Source: Paraspadella gotoi
Lineage: Eukaryota; Chaetognatha
Direction: 5' to 3'
DNA length: 64,000 nucleotides
NCBI GenBank assembly: GCA_051294375.1
Contig: CM119270.1
Span: forward strand, 2,971,213 to 3,035,212
How positions within the stretch are numbered: the stretch's first letter is position 1; every line of letters begins with the position of its first letter. Under the pieces are notes generated by a model. That model made no database searches, was not told the origin of the DNA, and saw only the letters and a list, made by a program, of their open reading frames with translations. A program made the translations under genes and the position numbers. Below are positions 19,980-32,338 of the stretch, piece after piece.

Positions 19980-21000
19980 ACTTGTAATTAGTCAATTTCA
20001 ACCACCCGAGTCCACTTCTGTTCAACAAACCCTCTCCGCTAGGTCGAGGAGGGGGTTCTTTCATTCACTTTTTCCGCTGTTCATTTTTTTTCCTCTCACT
20101 TTAGCTACCCAGAGGTCGGGATAANNNNNNNNNNNNNNNNNNNNNNNNNNNNNNNNNNNNNNNNNNNNNNNNNNNNNNNNNNNNNNNNNNNNNNNNNNNN
20201 NNNNNNNNNNNNNNNNNNNNNNNNNNNNNNNNNNNNNNNNNNNNNNNNNNNNNNNNNNNNNNNNNNNNNNNNNNNNNNNNNNNNNNNNNNNNNNNNNNNN
20301 NNNNNNNNNNNNNNNNNNNNNNNNNNNNNNNNNNNNNNNNNNNNNNNNNNNNNTGAGGTCCTAAGTTTTGAAATGAAAAATCATACGTCGTTTTTGTTTA
20401 GAAATCACTTAGTTAAAATTGTATCTATCTGATAGAGTAGTCAGAAATACTGAGGTACGTTCCATCGNNNNNNNNNNNNNNNNNNNNNNNNNNNNNNNNN
20501 NNNNNNNNNNNNNNNNNNNNNNNNNNNNNNNNNNNNNNNNNNNNNNNNNNNNNNNNNNNNNNNNNNNNNNNNNNNNNNNNNNNNNNNNNNNNNNNNNNNN
20601 NNNNNNNNNNNNNNNNNNNNNNNNNNNNNNNNNNNNNNNNNNNNNNNNNNNNNNNNNNNNNNNNNNNNNNNNNNNNNNNNNNNNNNNNNNNNNNNNNNNN
20701 NNNNNNNNNNNNNNNNNNNNNNNNNNNNNNNNNNNNNNNNNNNNNNNNNNNNNNNNNNNNNNNNNNNNNNNNNCTCCGCATACGTTAAATAATATTCTCT
20801 AACTAATAAACTAATAAGTAATAAAGTAAGCGAAAGTTTCCTTTCTCAACTCGATCCAGTACAAATTGCAATCGTTCTAGAATTAACATTTTTCTATCAA
20901 ATTTAAAATTAATTATTACGCCTCAGTTATATTTTGATAATGCGATGAGATTATTCAATAAATGAGCTATCTTTTTAATTAGGACAGGCTGTGCTGGGTG
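19980..21000. other. Gapped intergenic DNA
   Basis: Two gaps (20125-20353 and 20468-20773) break this stretch. The remainder holds a repeat of the 14404 motif (20038-20058) and an R2 fragment (20957-20993, AATAAATGAGCTATC then GGACAGGCT). No gene was recognised. Confidence 0.5.
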
Positions 21001-21039
21001 TGGATCTCATCTCGGTAACAACCTTGCCACAACCATACC

Positions 21040-21250
21040 ACCATAACCATTTACCACCCTTTCCCCTCTGCCACCCTGCCCCCTCTCCCCTTCCCCCACT
21101 CCCTACTACCCCCTCAACCCCTCACCCCTCTCTCCTCCGCCCCCCCTCCGCCCCCCTCCGCCTCGCCGAATCGATTTTCGCCCAATTTTCGCCATCGTGA
21201 AATTCATGGAACCGATCCTTTGTTTTTTTTTTCGCGGCTTCGGGGAGAAT

Positions 21251-21282
<32 letters not shown>

Positions 21283-21289
21283 GAGAGAC

Positions 21290-21320
<31 letters not shown>

Positions 21321-21472
21321 AGAGAGAGATAGAGGATTGGGAGATTTGGGGCAGTTGTGTCCAAAAAAAAATTGTGTGAAAGGCTGAAAATTGTAATCTC
21401 GTGAAATGATGTGAGAAAGGGTGAGAGGGTGAAAGCGTATGTGTCTGGTTGTGAAAAAAATTGAGAGAGAAG

Positions 21473-21549
<77 letters not shown>

Positions 21550-22042
21550 AAGATGAATCACGATAGTTTGGGGATTTTCGGCCCGTGAAAATCTGTATGT
21601 GATGAAGCGAGAAATATTTACGTCGAATCAGTGAAATGAAAGATGTTCTTTTTTCTGGGGAGGCGTGAATTCTTTTTTTGGGGGGGTCGGGGGGAAGAGT
21701 GATGTAGGGGGGAGGGCGTAGGCCATGGGGGGATCCACATGTAGACCATCAGAAGATGGGAGGATGGTAAATAAGAGATTCGAGATGAGGAAAGGAGAGG
21801 CAGGAGAAAAGTGAAGGAGTGATTGACTGACCGACCGACTGAAAAGGGGACGTTTGGATGTAGGCGGATGACAATTAGGGATGACAGTGAAATGTTACGG
21901 ATTATGGATGATATCGACTGGAGGTGGCTTCAAACCAAGTATGACTTCGATCTGAATAGGACGAGGGATCAAATCAAAACTCGACCACGACTCTCTCCCT
22001 TATTATTTTCGTTAAACGTGGGTGGGCGCGGCAGCCGCCACC

Positions 22043-22080
<38 letters not shown>

Positions 22081-22180
22081 CGCTGCCGCCGCCGGCCACG
22101 CGCGGGTCTTAGATGTTTAAAGATTCGTGTTGTAGTTAAAAAAAAATGGTTGAATAGTTTAATGACCGAATAGGAGGGTT
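21040..22180. repeat. C-rich, (GA)n and (CCG)n simple repeats
   Basis: C-rich CCCCCTCC-type sequence occupies 21060-21165. Two (GA)n arrays follow at 21248-21335 and 21462-21551. A (CCG)n/(GCC)n array lies at 22028-22100. ORFs here are translations of the repeats. Confidence 0.85.
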
Positions 22181-22264
22181 AAATGATTATCCCTTTCGTA
22201 TTAAAAGGTGGCTGGGCCGACAAATGGTCGGCGAGTATTGATTGGCATTGATTGGCCCAAAAAG

Positions 22265-22945
22265 TTGTGTGGCTTGTTGTTGTTGTGGTTGATGTTGTTG
22301 TTGGTGTTGTTGTTGTTGTTGTTGTTTTGGCCTTATGATCGGCTGGAGGGAGAAAGAGGGCAAAGAAGGCGAAGAAAAAGTCAAAATCGAAAAGAGAAAC
22401 TGGGGTCGGGAAGGAAATGGATAAAATGGAAAAGTGAAAAGGAGAGAAGGGGAAAAGGGATAAAATGGAAAAGGGATAAAAGGAAAAAATGGAAAAGGAG
22501 AAAAAGGGAAAAGGGTAAAGGGAAAGGAAATAAATGGAAAAGGGATAAAAGGGAAAATCGAAAAGGAGAGAAAGGGAAAAGGGGGAAAAGGGGAAAAGGG
22601 ATAAAATGGAAAAGGGACAAAAAGAGAAAGGGGAAATGGGAAAAAGGGAAAAGAGATCAAAGGGAAAAGGGGGGAAAGGGAAAAGTGGAGAAAGGCAAAG
22701 GGGAAAAGAGGAAAAGGGGAGAAAGGGACAAGAGGAAAATGGAAGGTTCTTATTAAAATGGATGTAGTGAGAAGGTTTCGCGTTTTGGAGAAAAACCTCG
22801 TTTATATGGAAAGGACGGTGAAACGATTTTAAATGTGAAATGAAGTGAAAGGTGAAGTTTAATAAAATGAAATGAAATGAAATGAAATGAAATGAAATGA
22901 AATGAAATGAAATGAAATGAAATGAAATGAAATGAAATGAAATGA
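22265..22945. repeat. (TTG)n, purine satellite and (AATGA)n
   Basis: (GTT)n at 22270-22326 is followed by about 360 bp of purine-only satellite built on GGAAAAGGGATAAAATGGAA (22385-22745), then a clean AATGA pentamer array at 22862-22945 (about 16 units). The long minus-strand ORF made of FHFIS and FPFSPF repeats is a by-product. Confidence 0.9.
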
Positions 22946-23663
22946 AGTGAAATGAAACGAAGCGAACTCGACGTGGACATAAAACGATGCGATGTGAGTC
23001 TCCGTAAAATATGGCGCGGTTGTTCACGTGAGATATTCACCGCGCTTCGCAAAAATCCTCTTTGGAGAACAATTTTGTTTGTGAATCTTTTTTTTTTTAG
23101 GTGGTCCAGTTCTTTTTGTTTTTTTTCACGTGAAAAAAAGTTTTGTTAATCATCAAACTGGACAATAAAGTTGAGATCAAAACTCGAGCACAAAATCGAT
23201 TGTGAATTTTATGTTCCTTTTTTTTTCTCGGTTTTGCTTTTTTTTTTGTTCGAGAAATTTAGAAAAACAGAAACTGAACAAAAGTGAAGAAAACTGAAAT
23301 GTTTTTTTTAAATAGAAAAGAAAGACAAATTAAAAAGACGAAACTAATCGAATTGAAAAAATGTAAATGGAAAGAAATAAAATAACTAAATTAATTAAAA
23401 AATTTAAAATAAATTAAAAATGGGAAGTACAGAAAAATAAAAATTAGAAAGAAAATTAAATAAAATCTGGAAAATATAAGAAAATATAGAATAGAATAGA
23501 AAGTAAAATTAAAAATGGAAATGAAAAAAAATGGAAAAGAAAAGAAAATTAAAAATATAGGGAAAGGAAAATTATAAATAAAAAAAAAGAAAAAATCAAG
23601 AAAATTTATCGATTCTGTTACTCAATGAAGGAAGAACAACAAAAAAAAGATTAAGGGAGGAAA

Positions 23664-23721
<58 letters not shown>

Positions 23722-24121
23722 TGCCACCTATCGCTATTCATTTATGCCCGAGGATTCTCCTCGCTTTCATTAGCACAATCTCATCCATGCCAAGGCATTC
23801 CATGACATGTTATGAGGCACACCACTTTTGAGCCTTGAACTAATCGTTAAAACAATATTTTATATTCTTCAATATAGGGATGAGATTGTGTGTAAAAACA
23901 TCTGCTATTCCATATAAATAATTTCTGTCTATAATAGAATTTTGAAATTTCACGTTCTGTTTTACGATTGGAAACTCTGAAGGTCATTTCAAGTGAACAA
24001 CTTCCAAGATTATGCTTCATAGAACATGGCATGTTTTGTGATGAAATATTTAAAACATTTAAAACATGAATATTTCACACAGAAAATCGCTGGGATTGCA
24101 GTTAAGGATAATCTGAGATTG
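22946..24121. other. A-rich DNA with (GGC)n array
   Basis: The stretch is A-rich with many AAAATGGAA-type words. A (GGC)n array of about 19 units lies at 23664-23721, directly followed by unique sequence. No gene was recognised. Confidence 0.6.
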
Positions 24122-24350
24122 TCCGAAACTTTAGTGATTGCACGCAGAGAACTTTAGTGATCGCACGGATAAAACTTCAGGGATTGCACGCAGAGAACTT
24201 TAGTGAATGCACGCAGAGAACTTCAGTGATTGCATGCAGATAACTTTAGTGATTGCACGCATAAAACTTCAGGGATTGCACGCAGAAAACATTAGTGATT
24301 GCACGCAGAGAACTTCAGTGATTGCGCGCAGAGAACTTTAGAGATTGCAC
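24122..24350 (+). repeat. 23-bp minisatellite
   Basis: About ten units with a 23-bp period share the core TTGCACGCAGAGAACTT, and two variant units carry CGGATAAAACTTCAGG or CGCATAAAACTTCAGG. No ORF follows the period. Confidence 0.92.
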
Positions 24351-24479
24351 TTTTGTGATCGAGTCCGCTGCTTCAACAACATCAAAATAACGGAACCGAA
24401 AAACAAGTTGTTTTTTTTTTACCAACAAAAAAAATCCAAAAGATTTAATCCGTTTTTTTTTGTTTTTTTTAATCGCGAA

Positions 24480-25150
24480 AAAATATCCGATAATCGATTT
24501 TTTTTTCTTTCTTTCTTTTTTCTTTGTTTCTTTCTCTTTTTCTTTCTTTGTTTCTTTCTTTTTTCTTTCTTTGTTTCTTTCTTCTTTTTTTTCTTTCTTG
24601 GTTTCTTTCTATCTTTGTTTCTTTCGTTCTTTCTTTTTTTCTCAGTATCTTTGTTTTTTTCTTTCTTTCTTTCGTTTTAGTTGCGCCGGGGGAAACTCTA
24701 TGACTCACTTTTCGGTCGGTCTGTCCATTGGTTAGTCCCACTTTCATTAAATATGCTCATAACTTGCATATAGTTGGTTGCTCATTTGTCAAGCCAGGAA
24801 AAAACTTTAAATATAAGGGACTGCTCGCGCCGCCTTCAGGAAATCCTATAAACATTAAAAGACGAAATTCCGATGAAGTGCGTGTCATAAATACACGGGC
24901 TAAGAAGGTTATTCTAGTCATGTCATGTCATGACATGTCATGTCATGTCACGTCATGTCACGAGAAATACACGTGATAAGGCAGTCACTGCGGCGCAAAA
25001 CATTTGAATTACCGTTCTTGTTTCTTTCTTTTTTTTTATCTTTCTTTCTTTCTTTCTAGTATCTGCTTCTTTTTCCTTTTTTAACTTTTTTAAAAATTTA
25101 TTAGCGACTTTTTAGATTAATTCTTTTCTTGTTTTAAGTTTCAAGACAGA
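24480..25150. repeat. CTTT-rich tracts and (TGTCA)n
   Basis: Imperfect (CTTT)n occupies 24505-24680. A TGTCA pentamer tract with an internal palindrome (CATGTCATGACATG) lies at 24917-24965. Between them is the 24690 dispersed repeat. Confidence 0.8.
24690..24900 (+). repeat. GTCGGTCTGTC dispersed repeat, longest copy
   Basis: CTTTTCGGTCGGTCTGTCC is followed by TTTCATTAAATATGCTCATA and a GC-rich block (GACTGCTCGCGCCGCC). Only the first part recurs elsewhere in the window. Confidence 0.45.
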
Positions 25151-25227
25151 GAATGAACCGAAATCTCAAAACAAAGAAAACTCATTTGAGAATTAAATTC
25201 GACTGTAAATTGAGTCGAGAATGTAAA

Positions 25228-25231
<4 letters not shown>

Positions 25232-25263
<32 letters not shown>

Positions 25264-25434
25264 NNNNNNNNNNNNNNNNNNNNNNNNNNNNNNNNNNNNN
25301 NNNNNNNNNNNNNNNNNNNNNNNNNNNNNNNNNNNNNNNNNNNNNNNNNNNNNNNNNNNNNNNNNNNNNNNNNNNNNNNNNNNNNNNNNNNNNNNNNNNN
25401 NNNNNNNNNTCTCTCTCTCTCTCTCTCTCTCTCT
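25232..25434 (+). repeat. (CT)n array across a 146-N gap
   Basis: CT repeats flank the gap 25264-25409 on both sides, so the gap is almost certainly CT-rich. Confidence 0.9.
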
Positions 25435-25549
25435 CCCTTTTTTTATAGTGTTTCTTACGGATTGAAACCAAATCCTTCTATTTACGTAAGAAAAATCTGT
25501 ATGGGATCCAGAATTAGGAGAGTGTAGATTTTCTTCTCGAGCCCTTCTT

Positions 25550-25850
25550 GGCCTTATTTTCCCAGAACGCCCCGTTTCATCTTTAATTCGGAATTAGGTC
25601 AAAAATTGTTTGGAAATGAGGGTTAGGGATTAGGTTAAAAAGTAGGTTAGGAAATAAGGTTAATAGTTAGGGTTAGGTTCGGGATCTAGGGTTGAGGCTA
25701 AAAATTACAAATAAGGGTTCAAGATTATACTAGGGTTAGGAATTAAGATTAAGAATTAGGGCTAGGGATTGAGTAAAAAAGTTAAAAATTTATTTAGGAG
25801 ATAAAGGAACAGAAACGGGACGATTTTGGGAAAGAGAGCCATTTTCTTTT
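25550..25850 (+). mobile_element. TTAGG-core TIR element, full length
   Basis: The 5' end reads TTTTCCCAGAACGCCCCG (from about 25557) and the 3' end reads GAAACGGGACGATTTTGGGA (from about 25812) followed by AAGAGAGCC. Between them lie some 200 bp of degenerate repeats such as GGTTAGGGATTAGG and TTAGGGTTAGGTT. The ends are imperfect inverted repeats. No ORF is present. Confidence 0.75.
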
Positions 25851-26159
25851 GGGTTTTGAAAAAAAAAAAAAAACCTTCGATCGCTTAGTTTTCCCTTTTT
25901 TTAATTTTTCTTTTTTTTTTCTTATTTAGCAGTTTTTGTTTTTTTCTTTTTTTTATCTTTCTTTTTTTTAGTTTTGTTCCGATTGTTTACTGTTAAGATT
26001 CAGTTGTTGAACTTTTCCCTCGCGTGTTCTGTCCGGGGACATTGAGCGATGAGCATTAAGTATAAAGAACATGGAATTAAGTATTTTCACAATGCTGCAT
26101 CGAGTATTTCCAAGTTAAATTCGTTATCTTGAATTGGTTTTATTTCTTTCGCCTTACCA

Positions 26160-26402
26160 TAACCCAATCCCAAACCCAAACCCAAACCTNNNNNNNNNNN
26201 NNNNNNNNNNNNNNNNNNNNNNNNNNNNNNNNNNNNNNNNNNNNNNNNNNNNNNNNNNNNNNNNNNNNNNNNNNNNNNNNNNNNNNNNNNNNNNNNNNNN
26301 NNNNNNNNNNNNNNNNNNNNNNNNNNNNNNNNNNNNNNNNCCAAACCCAAACCCAAACCCAAACCCAAACCCAAATCCAAACCCAAAACCAAACCCAAAC
26401 CC
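26160..26402 (-). repeat. Interstitial (TTTGGG)n array
   Basis: CCCAAA hexamers on the plus strand flank a 151-N gap (26190-26340) on both sides, with a few AATCCC and AAAACC variants. The array lies inside the contig between unique flanks. Confidence 0.9.
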
Positions 26403-26404
26403 AT

Positions 26405-27590
26405 CCTGTAATGTCGACCCTCGAAATAAAATGATTCTCACGAGTTTCATTTTCTGTTTTTTTTCCAAATTTAGTTTTTTTTTTCTTTTTCCCAAACTCA
26501 TCTAATTTTTTTTCCTTAATTCCCTCTTTTCTTTTTCTTCTCTTAATCTCCTTTCTTCTTCTCTTTTCTTTCTCTTCTCTTAAGGGGACCCAGTGATAAA
26601 AATGATATCATAAGCTTAAGGGTCTATCATCAAAGGAATTTGAATGGTGATAGTCATTAATTTTTCTTTGCATGGGAAAGTGGCAAAAAAATTCTTATCT
26701 CTTATTGTAGCGGAAACAAAAATTTAATAATTATGAAAAAAAATTTAGTTGACCCTACCTAAATATTTATATAATCAATTATTTTATTTTTGTATTAGAA
26801 AGTATTTTTTACTAAATTCCAAATTTTTATTTTTTACTGTACAAAGCTACAATTTTAGGTTTAAGCCTTATTGAACAAAAGCTTTACAAGACTAATATTT
26901 TTTTATTTTTTAAATTTACTTAAAAGCAGAACAATCAAACCTAAATTCTATTCTTACAGAAACAAAACTGTAATAATTATTAATTAATATTCATATTCAT
27001 CCTTTAAATGTATTATTAAACTATATTAATTCCTAATTATAAAATTAAAAATTACAGAATCTTTTCTCTTCTTTTTATATTTATTATTACTTTAAAGAGT
27101 TTTATTTTCATCCAATTAACAGAATCATTTGAAAAGAAAGTTTAAATAAAATCAGTCGATACCTTAAATTTTGATTCATTCCTAGTTTTTTTTTCTTATA
27201 AATTTTTGTGATAAAAGCTGAAAATCTTTTTAAAATTAGATCTTACCCTTTTTTGGAAAAAAAAATTTAAACTTGAAAAAAGATTTTCTTCTTACCAGAT
27301 TTTTTAAAGAAAATTAAGCTCGCTGATTTTATCGAATTTTTTAACTACTTTCCAAATGATTATAGTAAAAAAATTATATGATCAGAACCAGCTTAAGTTA
27401 AAGGGTCAAACGTTATGTTTTCAGCTTTTTACCCCCCTGTTCACTTGGTCCCCTTAATCTCCTTTCTTCTTCTCTTTTCTTTCCAAAATCAAACTAACGA
27501 ATCAACTTCCGCAAAAAAAATACTTTAAAATAAAATCTCATAACTTCCATTTTCGTCTCTGTATTTTGAAAATTTTGTATTTACCTGTAC
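26405..27590. other. AT-rich DNA bounded by CT-rich direct repeats
   Basis: CTCTTAAGGGGACCCAGTG at 26577-26595 and CTTGGTCCCCTTAATCTCC at 27444-27462 are inverted (GGGGACC...GGTCCCC) and bracket about 870 bp of AT-rich DNA. CTTTCTTCTTCTCTTTTCTT occurs at both outer flanks (26551 and 27465). This may be another TIR element. No ORF was seen. Confidence 0.4.
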
Positions 27591-27594
27591 TCCC

Positions 27595-28010
27595 TTCTCC
27601 TCTCTCTCTCCCTCTCCCTCTCCCTCTCCCTCTCTCCCCCTCTCTCTCTCCCTCTCTCCCCCTCTCCCTCTCCTCCTCCTCACTCAGTGACGACTAAAAA
27701 AAAAGTAAAAAAAAAATATTTTCTTAAAATTAATTCCGACGAAAAAAAATTATTTAAAAGAAAAAAAAAGATTCTTAGAAAATTTAATTTTTGAAATAGT
27801 ATATTTGGCCTCGCAGTTTCGTCGTCGTGATTTTCGACGAAATTCACATTAAGTGGTTTTTTGGGGAATTTTTTTTTTTTTTATTTCAAATCTTTTTACA
27901 TCAATTTGAGTCTTTTTTTTTTAAAGTGAATTTAAAAAGACTTTTTTTTGCTTAACTAGTTGTGACTAGAGCAGAACTCGTGGAAAGATTTATTTAAAAT
28001 TCGGTTGTTG
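27595..28010. repeat. CCCTCT repeats then A/T-rich DNA
   Basis: CTCTCC/CCCTCT repeats occupy 27597-27685. The remainder is AT-rich without recognised features. Confidence 0.75.
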
Positions 28011-28049
28011 GTTAAATGCAAACGATCGAATTATTTTTATAAAACTTAA

Positions 28050-28372
28050 AGACAATACAACACAATACAACACAACACAATACAACACAACACAATACAA
28101 CACAATATATTACAACACAACACAACACAATATAACACAATATAACACAATACAACACAATACAATACAATACAACAGAATACAATACAATAAAACAACA
28201 CAACACAATACAATACCATACAACACAATACAATACAACGCAACACAATACAACACAATACAACACAATACAATACAACACAATACAATACAATAAAATT
28301 CAACACAATACAATACAATACAATTTAACACAATACAATACAATACAACACAATACAACACAATACAACACT
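28050..28372 (+). repeat. (ACAAT/ACAAC)n pentamer satellite
   Basis: About 64 pentamers of ACAAT and ACAAC alternate over some 320 bp. Minus-strand ORFs made of YCIVLYCVVL are translations of this array. Confidence 0.95.
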
Positions 28373-28489
28373 GTACAAAAAAACATCCAAATTTGTTGTT
28401 TTTTTCGTTTGTTTACATAATTTTTCTGCAAAAAAAAATAATATGGAAATTTTGGTGCCAACGTCACTCTTCGGTGAATGAACAAAAAC

Positions 28490-28511
28490 GAGAGAGAGAG
28501 AGAGAGAGAGA

Positions 28512-28610
<99 letters not shown>

Positions 28611-28964
28611 ATGAATGAGTGGCGACAAAAATTGAAAACATGCCCATAATAATTTTTATAGATAAAGGCAAAGCTAACTTTCCTTCTTTCTAAAAGCATT
28701 TTAAATATAGTTTTTCTGTCTTCCTATAGTACTTTTGTTTTTTATATTTTTTTTTATGTTCGATATTTTTAAATTTTCGATTTTTAAATCAACCTCCTCC
28801 AATAATTTCAACTACAACAAAGATGTCGCTGTCAGACATATTTTTCCCCATTTTTTTTTATCTTTTAGTGATTCTGCTTCCTTGTTCTTTCGCCTTTTCT
28901 CTCTTAGTTGTTTCTCTTACTGATCCTGAGTTTGTCGCTTTCTTTGTCTCAGCTAAAGACCTAT

Positions 28965-29018
<54 letters not shown>
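28490..29018. repeat. (GA)n arrays
   Basis: (GA)n lies at 28491-28607 and again at 28963-29018, separated by AT-rich unique DNA. Confidence 0.92.
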
Positions 29019-29020
<2 letters not shown>

Positions 29021-29214
29021 GTTTACGGGATTCGAACTCAAGACCTCCCGCTAACGATGCAGCATCGCGTCCGTCGTTGAAAGAAAAAGTAAAAGAAGAA
29101 AAAGAAAAAAAGAAAATTAAAAAAAAAAGAAAAAAGTGAAAAAAGGAGAGAAAAAAAAAGTGGAAAGTAGAGATTGAATGTCGCTTCGTCGTCCGCACGC
29201 GACATCATCGATCC

Positions 29215-29932
29215 AGTCTCTTTCCTTCTCTCCTTTTCTTTCCTTCTTTTCTTCTTTCCTTCTCTCCTTTTCTTTCCTTCCTACTTGGCTTTGGGCTTTT
29301 CTTTCCTTCTTTTCTTCTTTCCTTCTCTGCTTTTCTTTCCTTCCTTTCTTCTTTCCTTCTCTGCTTTTCTTTCCTTCTTTTCTTCTTTCCTTCTCTCCTT
29401 TTCTTTCCTTCTTTTCTTCTTTCCTTCTCTGCATTTCTTTCCTTCCTACTTGGCTTTGGCCTTTTCTTTCCTTGTTTTTTTCTTTCTTTCTTTCTTTCTT
29501 TTCTTCCTTCCTCCTGTTTTTACCGTTGGGCTTTTCTTTACTTCTTTCTCTCTTTTTCTCTCTTTCTTTCTTTTTTTCTTTCTTGATTTCCTTCTTTCTC
29601 TCTTTCTTTCTTTATTTATTTCTTTCTTTCTGTCATTCTTTCTTACTTTCTATCTTTCTTTCTTTTTCTTCTTTGTTTTTATTCGATTTATATCTTTTTT
29701 TCAATCTTTATTTTCTTTCTTTCATTCTCTTTACTATTTTTAATCTTTTATCTTTTTCGTATTTTGAACATTTTCGTGTTCGCAAACTTTCCTGTTTGTT
29801 TTCATTCATCTTTTGTTTGTTTTTCTTTAGTTTTTTTTTCTATACTTTTTAATTTTTCCTCTTTGTTTCTCTCTCTCTTCTCTTCTCCCGCCTCTTAATT
29901 TCTGAATTGATTCTTCTAAGAAATCGATTTGA

Positions 29933-30012
<80 letters not shown>

Positions 30013-30070
30013 CGAAAAGATTAACTTTCTAATGCAGGCAGAGGGGGAGAGAGAGAGAGAGAGAGAGAGG
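29215..30070. repeat. Pyrimidine satellite and (CT)n/(GA)n
   Basis: CTTTCCTTC/CTTTTCTTC satellite fills 29220-29660, with a duplicated CTACTTGGCTTTGG (29281 and 29446). (CT)n at 29937-30009 is closely followed by (GA)n at 30045-30069. Confidence 0.9.
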
Positions 30071-31491
<1,421 letters not shown>

Positions 31492-31599
31492 TCGTTATTA
31501 CGTCTTTGCCCTCAAGACTTCAATAATTAGGAATAAAAGAGAATAAAGTTGAGGGAAAAGAAAAAGAAAATAAAAGATAAAAAAAAGACGAACTTTTTC

Positions 31600-31760
31600 G
31601 ACCTTAGAAATTTGATCCGGAAATGGACTCCTCCGCCGATGAGACTGTAACGAATCCGGCGAGACTCGAGCGTGACGGAACTGAGCTCTATCGAATATTC
31701 TGCTCGATCCGAAACGTAACAGTTTCATTACTACTCGATAGTTACGGAATTGGGATGAAG
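31600..31760 (-). other. Possible coding fragment, unrecognised
   Basis: Two minus-strand frames are open. One (VSDRAEYSIELSSVTLESRR, then IRYSLIGGGVHFRIKFLRSK) alternates hydrophobic residues as in a beta-rich protein. The other is part of a 122-residue ORF with ATG at 31866. GC content is higher than in the flanks. Frame and gene structure are undetermined. Confidence 0.2.
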
Positions 31761-31857
31761 GAGATGAATTAGGAGGCGGCGGATGCGCTTGACCCTGGAC
31801 ACGAGATCGTTTGACACCCGGACACCAAGAGTTAAGAAAGGTGGAAAAGTAAAACAT

Positions 31858-32338
31858 ATTTTCCAAAATTGGCCCATTTCAGCTTATATTCGGAATCATT
31901 TTTTTTTTTAAGTTTAAAGATTAGGTTATGAATCTTGGTTAGGGGTTAGGGGTTGGTAAGGGCTTGGTTAAAGATTTTGGTTAGGGGTTAGATTCTAAGG
32001 GCTTGGTTGAAGATTTTTGTTAGGCGTTAGATTCAAAGGGCTTGGCTATAGATTTTGGTTAGGGGTTAGATTCTAAGGGCTTGGTTATAGATTTTGGTTA
32101 AGGATTAGAGTTAAGGATTAAGGTTAGAAATTAGTGTTCAAGATTAGTATTGCATGTTAAGAGGATAAGTTTAAGGATTTGGTTTAAGAATTAGGCATCA
32201 GTGTTAAGGATTAAGGGTTAATAAAAATATTAAGTTAAGTATGTATTTTATAAATGATTAGGGTTAAATATTTAAATTACAATTAGGTTCAGGCATTACA
32301 AACAGACATAGTCGTTTTCGGAAAATAGCGCCGTTAAG
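31858..32338 (+). mobile_element. TTAGG-core TIR element, long core
   Basis: The termini are ATATTTTCCAAAATTGGCCC at 31857-31876 and TAGTCGTTTTCGGAAAATAG at 32310-32329 followed by CGCC. The core of roughly 400 bp is built from units like TTGGTTAGGGGTTAGATTC with an AAGGGCTTGG spacer, a roughly 45-bp higher-order period near 31960-32110 that decays to TTAAGG-like repeats. Confidence 0.75.

Noticed and set aside
20419-20802. 127-residue ORF on either strand
   Set aside because: Almost all of it is the N gap 20468-20773.
22179-23027. 282-residue minus-strand ORF rich in FHFIS and FPFSP repeats
   Set aside because: It is a translation of the AATGA pentamer array and the purine satellite; neither repeat unit contains a stop in this frame and no unique protein-like segment is present.
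26160-26402. True telomere end
   Set aside because: Unique DNA lies on both sides and the repeat is TTTGGG with variants, so it is interstitial.
28012-28361. Overlapping minus ORFs of YCIVLYCVVL repeats
   Set aside because: All three frames of the ACAAT/ACAAC pentamer array are open, so these are satellite translations.
29174-29852. Long plus ORFs rich in Phe, Leu and Ser suggesting a membrane protein
   Set aside because: They come from a CTTT/CTTCC pyrimidine satellite; two frames are open over the same DNA and no start or splice context was found.
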